Assembly (NCBI GenBank): GCA_009692155.1
Contig: SHZW01000006.1
Location: forward strand, 36,320 to 100,319
DNA length: 64,000 nt
DNA from: Nitrospiraceae bacterium
Lineage (GTDB): Bacteria > Nitrospirota > Nitrospiria > Nitrospirales > Nitrospiraceae
Direction: 5' to 3'
Shown piece after piece: positions 56,421-64,000 of the stretch (within the stretch, counting starts at the first letter, position 1; each line of letters begins with the position of its first letter). The notes beneath the pieces are model-generated. The model was not told the origin of the DNA. It made no database searches and saw nothing but the letters and a program-made list of their open reading frames with translations. A program made the position numbers and the translations under genes.

Positions 56421-57235
56421 CAAACCACATCCGCGAACATGGTGCGGCGCTTCATGAAAATCACATAGCCGATCAGAAAGCTTGCCGCGGCCCATCCCGC
56501 CATGATCGCCAGGTGCGCCGGATCCGGCGCCGCGTTGTCCAGGAGCAGCGACCGGTACACGGCGATGGTCGGCCACATGGGGTTGACGATCCCCAGCCAG
56601 CCCCAGCCTGACGGGACCATCTCCGGGCTGTAGAGGACAGGACTGAGCAGCATCCACAGGTTCAAGAGAAAAGGGAGCGCGTGAATGACGTCGGGCAACG
56701 TCACGGCCACGGCGGCGGTCAGCCAGCCTAATCCCAGCACGAACAGTACTTGAAGCAGTACGGCCACCGGCACGGCGGTCGCCCACAGGCCCAGGCGGCC
56801 CTGCATGCCGAGAAACATCATCAACAGGAGCAAGGCGGTTCCGCCCGACACCACCGCGGCCAGCACGCGGGATACGGGCAGCACCTCGATGGGGAACAGG
56901 ACTTTCGTCAGCAGCGGTGTGTTCGTTGCCAGTGAAACCGACGCGGCGGCCAGCGGTTCGGCCAGCAACAGCCACGGCGCCATGCCGCTCATCAATATGA
57001 GTATGTAGTCGGCTGGATTGGACCCGGCCCCCGCCGACGGCCGGAAGACGGATAACACGAGGAACGCATAGACACCGACCAGCAACACCGGCTTCAGAAA
57101 AGCCCACCAGAGACCGAGGAGCGAGCCGGCGAATTGCTTGCGGAGCGCATCACGGGTCAGCAGCCAGATCAATTCGGACCGGCGCCCGACTCTCTGCCAC
57201 CCTGCGAGTTTCGACTCCCCTGCCATCACGGACAT
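56420..57235 (-). CDS. wzm: Polysaccharide ABC exporter permease
   Basis: About 271 residues with six membrane helices, preceded by a short cytoplasmic start (ELIWLLTRDALRKQFAGSLLGLWWAFLKP) that is characteristic of the KpsM/Wzm-type ABC-2 permease. It pairs with the downstream ATPase to export undecaprenyl-linked glycan. ATG 57235 lies about 10 nt after GGAGGG; ATG 57244 is only one base from that ribosome site and is less likely. Confidence 0.92.
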   Translation of the reverse strand: MSVMAGESKLAGWQRVGRRSELIWLLTRDALRKQFAGSLLGLWWAFLKPVLLVGVYAFLVLSVFRPSAGAGSNPADYILILMSGMAPWLLLAEPLAAASVSLATNTPLLTKVLFPIEVLPVSRVLAAVVSGGTALLLLMMFLGMQGRLGLWATAVPVAVLLQVLFVLGLGWLTAAVAVTLPDVIHALPFLLNLWMLLSPVLYSPEMVPSGWGWLGIVNPMWPTIAVYRSLLLDNAAPDPAHLAIMAGWAAASFLIGYVIFMKRRTMFADVV

Positions 57236-57318
57236 GTCCGCCATCCCTCCTTCGTTCCATCCAACTCAACTGCCTGCACACGACCTCCAGACGAAGCCAA
57301 CCGTGGCGCGGCACGCAA

Positions 57319-58620
57319 TCACAGCAGGATCACGGTGTCTTTCTTCTCTTTGACGTGTCGCGTGCCGTTGCGGGTATCGAACACCAGCTGGGCATGGCGG
57401 ACGATCTGCTCATAGTCAAACGCGGAATGAGCCGTCAGGATCAGCGCGCAGGCGCTCTCCTTCAGACGAGCGGCGGTGACCTCCACGCCTTCGTAGGAGC
57501 GCTCCCCGATCTTCACCGACGGCGTAAATGGATCGGCATAGGACAGTGCCGCCCCCTCGCGCATCAACAGCTCCATCACCTTGATCGCCGGTGTTTCGCG
57601 CCAATCAGCGACATCCGCCTTGTACGTCACACCGAGAACGAGAATGTTCGCCCCGTTGAGACAGCGCCCGCGCTGGTTGAGCAGGCGCTGGAGTTTGGCC
57701 ATCACATAATACGGCATGCCTTCATTGATCTCTCCTGCCAGCTCGATGAAGCGGGTGTGGAGATCGTATTCTTTTGATTTCCAGGCCAGGTAATAGGGAT
57801 CGAGCGGGATGCAGTGCCCGCCCACGCCGGGGCCGGGGTAAAACGGCATGAAGCCGAAGTTTTTCGTGGCGGCGGCGTCGATCACCTCGTAGACATTCAA
57901 CCCCATCCGGTCGCAGAGCACGGCCAGCTCGTTGACCAGCGCGATGTTGACGGACCGAAACACGTTCTCGAACACCTTGGTCATCTCGGCCACGCGCGTC
58001 GACGAGACGGGGTGAATCTTCACGACGGATTGCTCGTAGAATGCCTGCGCGATCCGCAGGCAGGCCGGCGTCACCCCGCCCACCAGCTTGAAGGTATTGT
58101 GGGTTTTGAAGGACCGGTTGCCCGGATCGACACGCTCCGGCGAGAAGGCCAGATAGAGAGTCTGGCCTGCTTTCAGCCCCCCGGCCGACAAAATCGGCAG
58201 CATGACTTCCTCCGTCGTGCCGGGATACGTCGTGCTCTCCAAAACCACCAGCATATCGGGGTGCGCGCGCCGCGCCAGTTCATGGGTCACCTTGAGGATC
58301 GCGCTGATGTCCGGCTCCTTGTTCCGGGTCAATGGGGTGGGTACGCAAATCAGCACGACGTCGCATTTCTTCAACACATCGAAATCCGTCGTCGCCGTGA
58401 GCCGCCCGGAGGTGACGGCCTGCTGCAATTCGGCGTCATCCACGTCCGAAATGTAATTGTCGCCGCGGTTCACCCGCTCAACCTTGCCGCGCGCCTCATC
58501 AACACCGACCACGCGATATCCCGTCTTGGCCTGCAGAACCGCCAGCGGGAGACCGACGTAGCCCAATCCAATGACCCCGATGACGGCCTCGCGGCGTTGA
58601 ATTTTATCCAGGAGCGGCAT
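57319..58620 (-). CDS. Nucleotide-sugar dehydrogenase (WbpA/TviB-like)
   Basis: A 433-residue enzyme that oxidises a UDP-hexose or UDP-HexNAc at C6 to the uronic acid in two NAD-dependent steps. The N-terminal motif is IGVIGLGYVGLPLAV; the catalytic Cys is in GGHCIPLDPYYLAWK; ESTTYPGTT and FSPERVDPG are family markers. ATG 58620 sits 6 nt after AAGGA and is preferred over 58626. It likely supplies a uronic acid for the glycan, with AsnB-type amidation next. Confidence 0.92.
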   Translation of the reverse strand: MPLLDKIQRREAVIGVIGLGYVGLPLAVLQAKTGYRVVGVDEARGKVERVNRGDNYISDVDDAELQQAVTSGRLTATTDFDVLKKCDVVLICVPTPLTRNKEPDISAILKVTHELARRAHPDMLVVLESTTYPGTTEEVMLPILSAGGLKAGQTLYLAFSPERVDPGNRSFKTHNTFKLVGGVTPACLRIAQAFYEQSVVKIHPVSSTRVAEMTKVFENVFRSVNIALVNELAVLCDRMGLNVYEVIDAAATKNFGFMPFYPGPGVGGHCIPLDPYYLAWKSKEYDLHTRFIELAGEINEGMPYYVMAKLQRLLNQRGRCLNGANILVLGVTYKADVADWRETPAIKVMELLMREGAALSYADPFTPSVKIGERSYEGVEVTAARLKESACALILTAHSAFDYEQIVRHAQLVFDTRNGTRHVKEKKDTVILL

Positions 58621-58639
58621 GGTCATTCCTTCGTGAAGA

Positions 58640-59404
58640 TCAAAAATCACGCCGTTGGAAAATAATGCAGGCCCCCACCAGCAGCGCGGCGGTATAGAGC
58701 AGCCCATAGAGGGACGCCGTCGCCTGGTAGGCGTAGGGGACTCCCACCCCGACCGCCGCCTGCCCTTTCACGTTCAGCATCTCGAGATTGGGGAAAATGT
58801 AGTAGGCGGCCGTCGTCACCGCCTTGACCGTTTCGCTCTGGCTCTTCTCGGCAATCCCCTTGAGATCCATCGTCAAGTGCCCAACTATAAACAGGCCGAT
58901 CGTGAAACTCGCGCTGAGCGTGGAGGTGCTGAAGGTCGAAAAAAACAGCGCCATCGCGGTCACCAGCAACACCTCGACGAAAATCAAAGACACGGCCTGC
59001 ACCAGCGCGCCATGAACCGGCGCGCGATACAACCAGAGCGTGGCGAGGAAGACGGCCATCATCACCGCCATATTGACCGACAGCGTCATGACCAGTCCGA
59101 GATACTTCCCGAGAATGAACTGCGTCCGCCTGATCGGTCTGGCCATGATGGTATAGACCGTCCGGCGCTCGATTTCCTTCCCGACCAGGCCGATGCCGAC
59201 GAAAATGGCGATCACCACGCCCACCAGATTGATCGCGGCCAACCCCATGTCGGCAATCATCCGGTGGTGCTCCATGATCGTCAGATCAGCCAGCAGGATC
59301 GACGCTCCGATCAGCAGCAGGGCGAAAAAGACCAGGTTATAGAGAATCTTGTCCCGCAGGTTCTCCCGAAACGTGTTGAGCGCGATGACGACGACGGACC
59401 ACAT
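58640..59404 (-). CDS. ABC-2 type transporter permease
   Basis: A 254-residue membrane protein with six helices, starting MWSVVVIALNTFRENLRDKILY and containing KEIERRTVYTIMARPIRRTQFILGKYLG, the usual loop of ABC-2/NatB-type permeases. It pairs with the ATPase gene 2 bp upstream. It is distinct from the Wzm-type permease. Substrate unknown; it may not belong functionally to polysaccharide export. Confidence 0.88.
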   Translation of the reverse strand: MWSVVVIALNTFRENLRDKILYNLVFFALLLIGASILLADLTIMEHHRMIADMGLAAINLVGVVIAIFVGIGLVGKEIERRTVYTIMARPIRRTQFILGKYLGLVMTLSVNMAVMMAVFLATLWLYRAPVHGALVQAVSLIFVEVLLVTAMALFFSTFSTSTLSASFTIGLFIVGHLTMDLKGIAEKSQSETVKAVTTAAYYIFPNLEMLNVKGQAAVGVGVPYAYQATASLYGLLYTAALLVGACIIFQRRDF

Positions 59405-59406
59405 GG

Positions 59407-60363
59407 CTAGGACCTCGCAACGGGGCGGGCCTGTTCGGCCGGCCCCTGACTCGTGAAAAAGAGCTCTTCGAGCGAGCCCTTGTGCGGTGTGACCGAAATC
59501 AACGTGCCGCCCTGTTTCCTGATTTCCGCGAGGGCCTGTTCCAGGGAGTCGGGCCGCGGCAGCACGATCAGCGAGTGAGAGCCGCGCTGCACGACCCGGG
59601 ACGCCAGCGCTTGAATGGCCGGGATCCGCTCGGCGGCGATCCCCTGACACGTGATCTCCACGGACTGGGTGTGCCCCTGGTTGACCAGCTCATCCACGCG
59701 ACCAGTCGCCAGCAGTTTTCCTTTGACGATCACGCCGACCCGATCGCAAATCATCTCGACATCGGGAATGATGTGCGTGCTGAAAAACACGGTCTTCCCC
59801 TGATCGCGCAGCCCGAGAATCAAATCGCGCACCTGCTTGCGCCCGATGGGATCCAGACCCGACATCGGCTCATCCAGAATCACGAGATCGGGATCGTGGA
59901 TAAGCGCCTGAGCCAGGCCCACCCGCTGAAGCATCCCTTTGGAAAACTTTCTCAATTGGCGCGTCCTGGCTTCAACCAGGCCGACCACTTCCAGCAGTTG
60001 CGACACGCGTCTGGCCAGGCCGGCCCGATCCATCCCCGCCAGATGCCCATAGAACGTCAGGAACTCCTCGGCCGTCAGGTAATCGTAAAAATACGGCGAC
60101 TCCGGGAGAAACCCGATCCGGCGGCGCGTCGGCACATCGCCGACCGGCTTACCCAGGAGTTCAGCCGTGCCGCTGGTTGCCCGGATCAATCCAATCAGCA
60201 CCTTGATGGTGGTCGTCTTCCCGGAACCGTTCGGCCCGAGGAATCCGTAAATCTCCCCCTGGCGCACCGATAATGAGAGCCCGTCCAGGACGGTCGTGGG
60301 CGGCCGGCCGGGCCAGCCGGATGGAAATTGTTTCGTCAGCCCTTCGACTCGAATCGTATCCAT
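59407..60363 (-). CDS. ABC transporter ATP-binding protein
   Basis: A 318-residue ATPase: Walker A GFLGPNGSGKTTTIKVL, signature FSKGMLQRVGLAQAL, Walker B DPDLVILDEPMSGLDP and STHIIPDVEMICDRVGVI. It has the extra C-terminal about 90 residues of the NatA/CcmA-like group. It forms a pair with the permease downstream. Neighbouring genes are for envelope glycans, but the substrate is unknown. Confidence 0.92.
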   Translation of the reverse strand: MDTIRVEGLTKQFPSGWPGRPPTTVLDGLSLSVRQGEIYGFLGPNGSGKTTTIKVLIGLIRATSGTAELLGKPVGDVPTRRRIGFLPESPYFYDYLTAEEFLTFYGHLAGMDRAGLARRVSQLLEVVGLVEARTRQLRKFSKGMLQRVGLAQALIHDPDLVILDEPMSGLDPIGRKQVRDLILGLRDQGKTVFFSTHIIPDVEMICDRVGVIVKGKLLATGRVDELVNQGHTQSVEITCQGIAAERIPAIQALASRVVQRGSHSLIVLPRPDSLEQALAEIRKQGGTLISVTPHKGSLEELFFTSQGPAEQARPVARS

Positions 60364-60402
60364 CGTGTTTCCCGTATCCCGCGTCCTATGCCGACTACCC
60401 CT

Positions 60403-61290
60403 TCACGGCTTTCGGTGAACCTGTAAACGTCCGGTGAACGCAGTGCTCTTCACTGTTCCTTCCGGACTTCCCATGACGTAGGTGCCGCCCAAGGGCTCCG
60501 GCGGAATTGCGGTGACGATCCCCTTGCGCACCAATTCCTGAAGTCCCGCCGGCCACCGTTTGTATCGCGCGTGGTACCGCCGGACGCCTTCTTCCAGAAA
60601 TCGGATGTCCCTCTCGATGAGCACTTCTTTTATGCGCCGCACCAGGGCCTCTTGCAGGCGTTCATCCTGTGTCTGCGCATGGAGTCGCTCCAGAAACTCC
60701 AGCGCCGCCGCCGGATCCCCGGCTTCGACCGTCATGCGGGCCGCCAGTTTTGGGAGATAGGCCGGAGCGCCCGGCATCGCCGACGCCATGCGGAAATACT
60801 TCGCGGCCGCGACCGGATCGTGCAATTCGTAAAAATAGTCATACCCGAGAAAGAACGGCAGCGTCCACTCGTTCGGGTTATGACGCACGCCTTTTTCCAG
60901 CAGCAAGATGCTTTCCTGGACCCGCTGCGCCCAGACTCCCAGGATGGTTCCCCCCGCCTGGTACACGGCGACAAACTGGGGGTCGATATCGGTGACCACA
61001 TCCATGACATGATAGGCCCACAGCCACCCTTCCGGAGTCTGGTGGATCTCGCCCAGGTATTGGACCGCCTTGAGCCAGATCAAATCGCTGGCGATCTGGC
61101 GATAGCCCAGCACCGCGATCTTGATGTACTCACCCTTCGGTAAATAGGCCAGTTCCAGCGCCCGGACTTCGGGCGGCCGCATCCGTTCGGCAGCCATCAA
61201 TGCGCCGATGGCCGACGCGACAAGACCGGCCAGGAGACCACTCACCAGCAGCCACTGTCTGATGCTCGCCATACCGTTGGACACTCTCAT
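60403..61290 (-). CDS. Membrane-anchored TPR-like hypothetical protein
   Basis: A 295-residue protein with an N-terminal helix (WLLVSGLLAGLVASAIGALMAAERM, residues 13-37) and helical repeats (AAKYFRMASAMPGAPAYLPKL, AALEFLERLHAQTQDERLQEALVRRI). Its start overlaps the upstream ligase stop by 4 bp (ATGA). The C-terminal 60 residues (GGTYVMGSPEGTVKS) are not helical. No named family is recognised. Coupling to the O-antigen ligase suggests an accessory role in glycan assembly. Confidence 0.7.
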   Translation of the reverse strand: MRVSNGMASIRQWLLVSGLLAGLVASAIGALMAAERMRPPEVRALELAYLPKGEYIKIAVLGYRQIASDLIWLKAVQYLGEIHQTPEGWLWAYHVMDVVTDIDPQFVAVYQAGGTILGVWAQRVQESILLLEKGVRHNPNEWTLPFFLGYDYFYELHDPVAAAKYFRMASAMPGAPAYLPKLAARMTVEAGDPAAALEFLERLHAQTQDERLQEALVRRIKEVLIERDIRFLEEGVRRYHARYKRWPAGLQELVRKGIVTAIPPEPLGGTYVMGSPEGTVKSTAFTGRLQVHRKP

Positions 61291-63380
61291 GCCGGAGGCC
61301 GGCTTCGTTCCAGCGCCGCTTCCAGACCGGCCGCATCGGCCGCCAGGAACCGCTCATCCGCTTCACTCTTGTGCCGGCCGGCAAACCGCTGCCGGCGCTC
61401 GACGATTTCGCGATATTCCCGCGCCGCCTCTTCCACCCGCGCGGAGTTCAGGTACAGCTTAGCGAGCCATTCACGTCCAGGCAAGAAATTCGGCTCGATG
61501 TCCACGGCCTGACGGGCGGCGGTCTCCGCCAACTCGCGATGTCCTAGCGCACGATGGAGGCGGGCCGCTTCCAACCGATGAAACGGATTGTACGGCTCCA
61601 AACGAAGGGCACGCTCATAGGCCGACACCGCGGCTTCCCGCCAGGCCTGTCGCTGCGCATGACGGTCCTGCGATGCGCCGGCTGCCGGGGACGGAGCCGC
61701 AGCGAGCGCCGCATACACGGATCCAAGCAGACCCGGGAGCCGGCCGTCCAGAGGATTGAGCGCGATCGCTGTGTCCAGTTCGGATACGGCGCGCTGTGCG
61801 CCGGCCACGTCACCGGTCCGCTCGAACCGATGAAACTCGGACGAGGCCAGCGCACCGTGATAGAGGGCCTTCCCGGGATCCAGCTCAATCGCCTGCTGCA
61901 AATAACTTGCAGCCCGAAGGTCATCCCCGGCAGACATGGCCGCCAAACCGGCTTCGTGGACATACCACGCCGCACCGATCCTGACGACAAGAACGCCCAG
62001 CGCCACGATGGTGACCGCCGCGATGCCGGCCCACAGCAGCCCGAATCTGACAGGCACGAGGCGACACGATTCGCCGGCTCGTCCCGCCAGCCGGCGGGCC
62101 GACAGAACCATGCCGGCGTAGAGGATCAGGACAACGGCGATCGCCGGCTCATGCAAATTGGAGTCGACTGCGGCATGGGCAAGAATCGCCACGATCCCTC
62201 CGCATAGCCCGACGACGACGCCGCGCTGCCATCGCCGCAGTCGCTGCCGGAGCCACCAGATCGCCTCCCGCGCAATCTCCGCACATCCCCACGCGAACGC
62301 GACGAGGCTGGCCACGCCGAGTTCCACCCCCATCTGCACATATTCGCTATGCGGGGTTTGCGCAACCTTTCCGTAACGGGTGATCTCCCCTTCGAGCGGA
62401 AACGCGTAGCGTGGATAGATGTATTGATAGAGTCCCACCCCGACGCCGAGCGGATGCTCGATCATCGCGCGGGCTGAAGACTGCCACATCTGCCACCGGG
62501 CATATCCGACCGGATCGGCTTCATGCTCGACCCGAATCCGCTCACGCAGGGGATTGGGGATCACCAGCGTGACCAGGACCAGTCCCGCCACAAGCAGAGC
62601 AATCCCCTTGCGGCCAAACCGAATACCCAGCACCACTGTTGAACCTGCCGCCAGCGCAAGCATGCCTCCACGCGATCCCGTCAGTATCACCGCCAGCAGA
62701 AGACTCGCCAGCAACACCGTGCAAGCCAGTTGAACGCCGGCAGACCGGCAGTTGCGCAGCGGATTGCGGCCGGCGATCCGGAGATGGCTGAATATGCCCA
62801 GCGCAAGAGCCCAGATGGCAGCCACATAGCCGGCCAGAAAATTCGGATTGAAAAACGTTCCGGTCGGGCGAAGGAACTCTGTCTGCCATCGCTGGGTCAG
62901 TGCCCAGCCGGCCTCAGCGAGCGCCATGCCCGCCACGACGGCGAGCAGCATGGCGACCTGGCTCCATTTGGAAAGAGACGTTGCGATGACATAGAGAACG
63001 AGAGCATATCCGAACAGCACAATCAGCCATTGAATGCTCTGATTGGAATACGACGACATCGCCGCTGAAACCACGGCCAGCCCAAGATAGGCCAGCACCG
63101 CCGGGCCGGCGGAAAGACGGTGATACGCCATCGCTCCGGTACGGAATCCCGGCCAGAGATAGACACTCACAAGGGCAAGAATGAGCACCCGAATGATGAG
63201 CACCGCAAGATGCGTTGTCCCGCCGTCGAGCAACGGCGAAAAGGTCACGAGGAGAATGACGAGAACCAGCCAGGGAGAAAGAACAGATCGAGCGCCGTCG
63301 GTTTCCTGCCGGTCAGAAAACGCGTTGAGAATCTGAGAAGAAACAGGGGGGACAGGCATGGGCAAAGAGGGGGCACTCAC
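61287..63380 (-). CDS. O-antigen ligase/polymerase-family membrane protein with C-terminal TPRs
   Basis: A 697-residue protein. The first about 450 residues have a dozen membrane helices, with the Wzy/WaaL-type large loop motif (NPNFLAGYVAAIWALALG, SRGGMLAL, HPLGVGVGLYQYIYPRY, TPHSEYVQMGVELGV). The C-terminal about 240 residues are tetratricopeptide-like repeats (AGDDLRAASYLQQAIELDPGKALY, AVSAYERALRLEPYNPFHRLEAARLHRALG). It likely ligates or polymerises a glycan made by this locus; pilin glycosylation is another option since pilA is next door. Confidence 0.85.
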   Translation of the reverse strand: MSAPSLPMPVPPVSSQILNAFSDRQETDGARSVLSPWLVLVILLVTFSPLLDGGTTHLAVLIIRVLILALVSVYLWPGFRTGAMAYHRLSAGPAVLAYLGLAVVSAAMSSYSNQSIQWLIVLFGYALVLYVIATSLSKWSQVAMLLAVVAGMALAEAGWALTQRWQTEFLRPTGTFFNPNFLAGYVAAIWALALGIFSHLRIAGRNPLRNCRSAGVQLACTVLLASLLLAVILTGSRGGMLALAAGSTVVLGIRFGRKGIALLVAGLVLVTLVIPNPLRERIRVEHEADPVGYARWQMWQSSARAMIEHPLGVGVGLYQYIYPRYAFPLEGEITRYGKVAQTPHSEYVQMGVELGVASLVAFAWGCAEIAREAIWWLRQRLRRWQRGVVVGLCGGIVAILAHAAVDSNLHEPAIAVVLILYAGMVLSARRLAGRAGESCRLVPVRFGLLWAGIAAVTIVALGVLVVRIGAAWYVHEAGLAAMSAGDDLRAASYLQQAIELDPGKALYHGALASSEFHRFERTGDVAGAQRAVSELDTAIALNPLDGRLPGLLGSVYAALAAAPSPAAGASQDRHAQRQAWREAAVSAYERALRLEPYNPFHRLEAARLHRALGHRELAETAARQAVDIEPNFLPGREWLAKLYLNSARVEEAAREYREIVERRQRFAGRHKSEADERFLAADAAGLEAALERSRPPA

Positions 63381-63411
63381 TCACGTTGGCACAGGCCCAA
63401 AGGGGCCAGAA

Positions 63412-63446
63412 AAAACCAAGGGGGAGGGAGATAGCTCCCTCCCCCC
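63412..63446 (-). terminator. Rho-independent terminator of pilA
   Basis: Arms GGGGGAGGGAG (63420-63430) and CTCCCTCCCCC (63435-63445) flank a 4-nt loop. On the minus strand the hairpin is followed by CTTGGTTTTTTC, a T-run, so it terminates the pilA transcript. Confidence 0.85.
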
Positions 63447-63461
63447 AGGAAACCGACTACA

Positions 63462-63968
63462 CTACACATCGTTGGTATCTGCACCCGTCGGGAAACCAGT
63501 CTTGGCATCGCTCACGTGCCATGCATCGACCGCCGCGTCGCTGTCGATGTTACCGGCCGCGCTGACCGTGAAGCTACCGCCACCATTCACACCGCCGATT
63601 GCCCCTTCCGTGTTCGGAGTCGTGGTCCCGGTAATGATCGTTGCGGTCGCCACCGCACCAACGGCCGTCGTGCTGGCGCTGGCCCCGATACGATAGGTAT
63701 ACCGGCACACCGAGCAGGCTGCGTTGGACACAGAACCGAGCGTATACCCGATCTGCGTGAAGTTGCCGTATTCGCCTTGCTCACCGAAGAAGGCCGTCTC
63801 GGAGACATACACGCCGCCCAGATTCGTCTTGGCCTCCGATTGGCGCGCCTTCGCCTGATAGGAAAGGAAGTTGGGGATCGCGATGGCCGCCAGAATTCCA
63901 ATGATGGCCACCACAATCATCAACTCGATCAACGTGAAACCCTTTTGACTTCTCATCTTCGCGATCAT
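63462..63968 (-). CDS. pilA: Type IV pilin
   Basis: A 168-residue prepilin. The leader [10 protein letters not shown] is followed by the prepilin-peptidase site [28 protein letters not shown], with the conserved Glu5 of the mature protein. A Cys pair ([12 protein letters not shown]) may form a short disulfide. The variable C-terminal domain is rich in Thr, Gly and Ala. ATG 63968 follows AGGGAGG by 8 nt; frames upstream to 63998 lack one. Pilus subunit is confident; exact pilus type is not. Confidence 0.93.
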   Translation of the reverse strand: MIAKMRSQKGFTLIELMIVVAIIGILAAIAIPNFLSYQAKARQSEAKTNLGGVYVSETAFFGEQGEYGNFTQIGYTLGSVSNAACSVCRYTYRIGASASTTAVGAVATATIITGTTTPNTEGAIGGVNGGGSFTVSAAGNIDSDAAVDAWHVSDAKTGFPTGADTNDV

Positions 63969-64000
63969 ACTCAAACCTCCCTTTGGTTTACTGACCACCG

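Overview
The window is GC-rich bacterial chromosome with short intergenic gaps. Gene content (glutamate synthase pair, GH57 glycosidase beside galT, AMMECR1, DUF1015, TIGR03545/03546 pair, AmgK/MurU, Wzm/Wzt polysaccharide export, type IV pilin) and a palindromic repeat with ends GCAGGCTGTT suggest a Nitrospira-like member of the Nitrospirota. That placement is inference from recalled gene and repeat repertoire; no rRNA or marker gene is present to prove it. No tRNA, rRNA, CRISPR array or complete insertion sequence was seen.

Layout. 1-11 kb: end of an APC transporter, a secreted repeat-domain protein, a HExxH-type putative peptide hydroxylase, a DUF151 protein, an MBL hydrolase, a SUMF1-type protein, and a plus-strand group of TIGR03546 (broken), TIGR03545 and a Ycf46-like AAA ATPase (frameshifted). 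11-20 kb: gltB-gltD on the minus strand, then a polyprenyl synthetase, AMMECR1 and DUF1015 on plus. 20-27 kb: an NtrC-type regulator, a YHS-HMA copper ATPase and a broken cyclase-TPR-HD gene. 27-36 kb: amgK-murU, a small lipoprotein, GH57 and galT (preceded by a degraded copy of the GH57 5' end), a ttuB-like/ttuA sulfur-transfer pair, a DnaJ protein, MarC, Spy/CpxP and PepSY proteins. 36-39 kb: an FNR-type reductase and ilvD, then about 700 bp of gene-free DNA built from nested inverted repeats. 40-63 kb: a polysaccharide locus, nearly all minus strand, with an O-antigen ligase/TPR protein, two ABC-2 exporters (one a Wzm/Wzt pair with a carbohydrate-binding tail), a UDP-sugar dehydrogenase, an AsnB-type amidotransferase, a methyltransferase, five glycosyltransferases, a WecA/TagO-type transferase, two DegT aminotransferases (one truncated) and a carbamoyltransferase. 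A type IV pilin closes the window.

The most unusual signal is a family of at least eleven elements made of degenerate 7-nt tandem words, plus one of 8-nt words, between 1.7 and 42.9 kb. Seven or more are two-armed: a G/A-rich arm of heptamers on the transcribed strand followed by a C/T-rich arm whose heptamers are roughly its reverse complement, so the RNA would form a long imperfect hairpin. Each locus has its own word, but the 7-nt period and the polarity relative to transcription recur. Several run into genes: one encodes a signal peptide, one an interdomain linker of the copper ATPase, one lies inside the HExxH gene, and several supply stop codons. None was found in the polysaccharide locus beyond 43 kb.

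A second theme is gene decay or sequencing error: three plus-strand genes carry a one-base excess in a homopolymer, and two of these also carry an in-frame stop.
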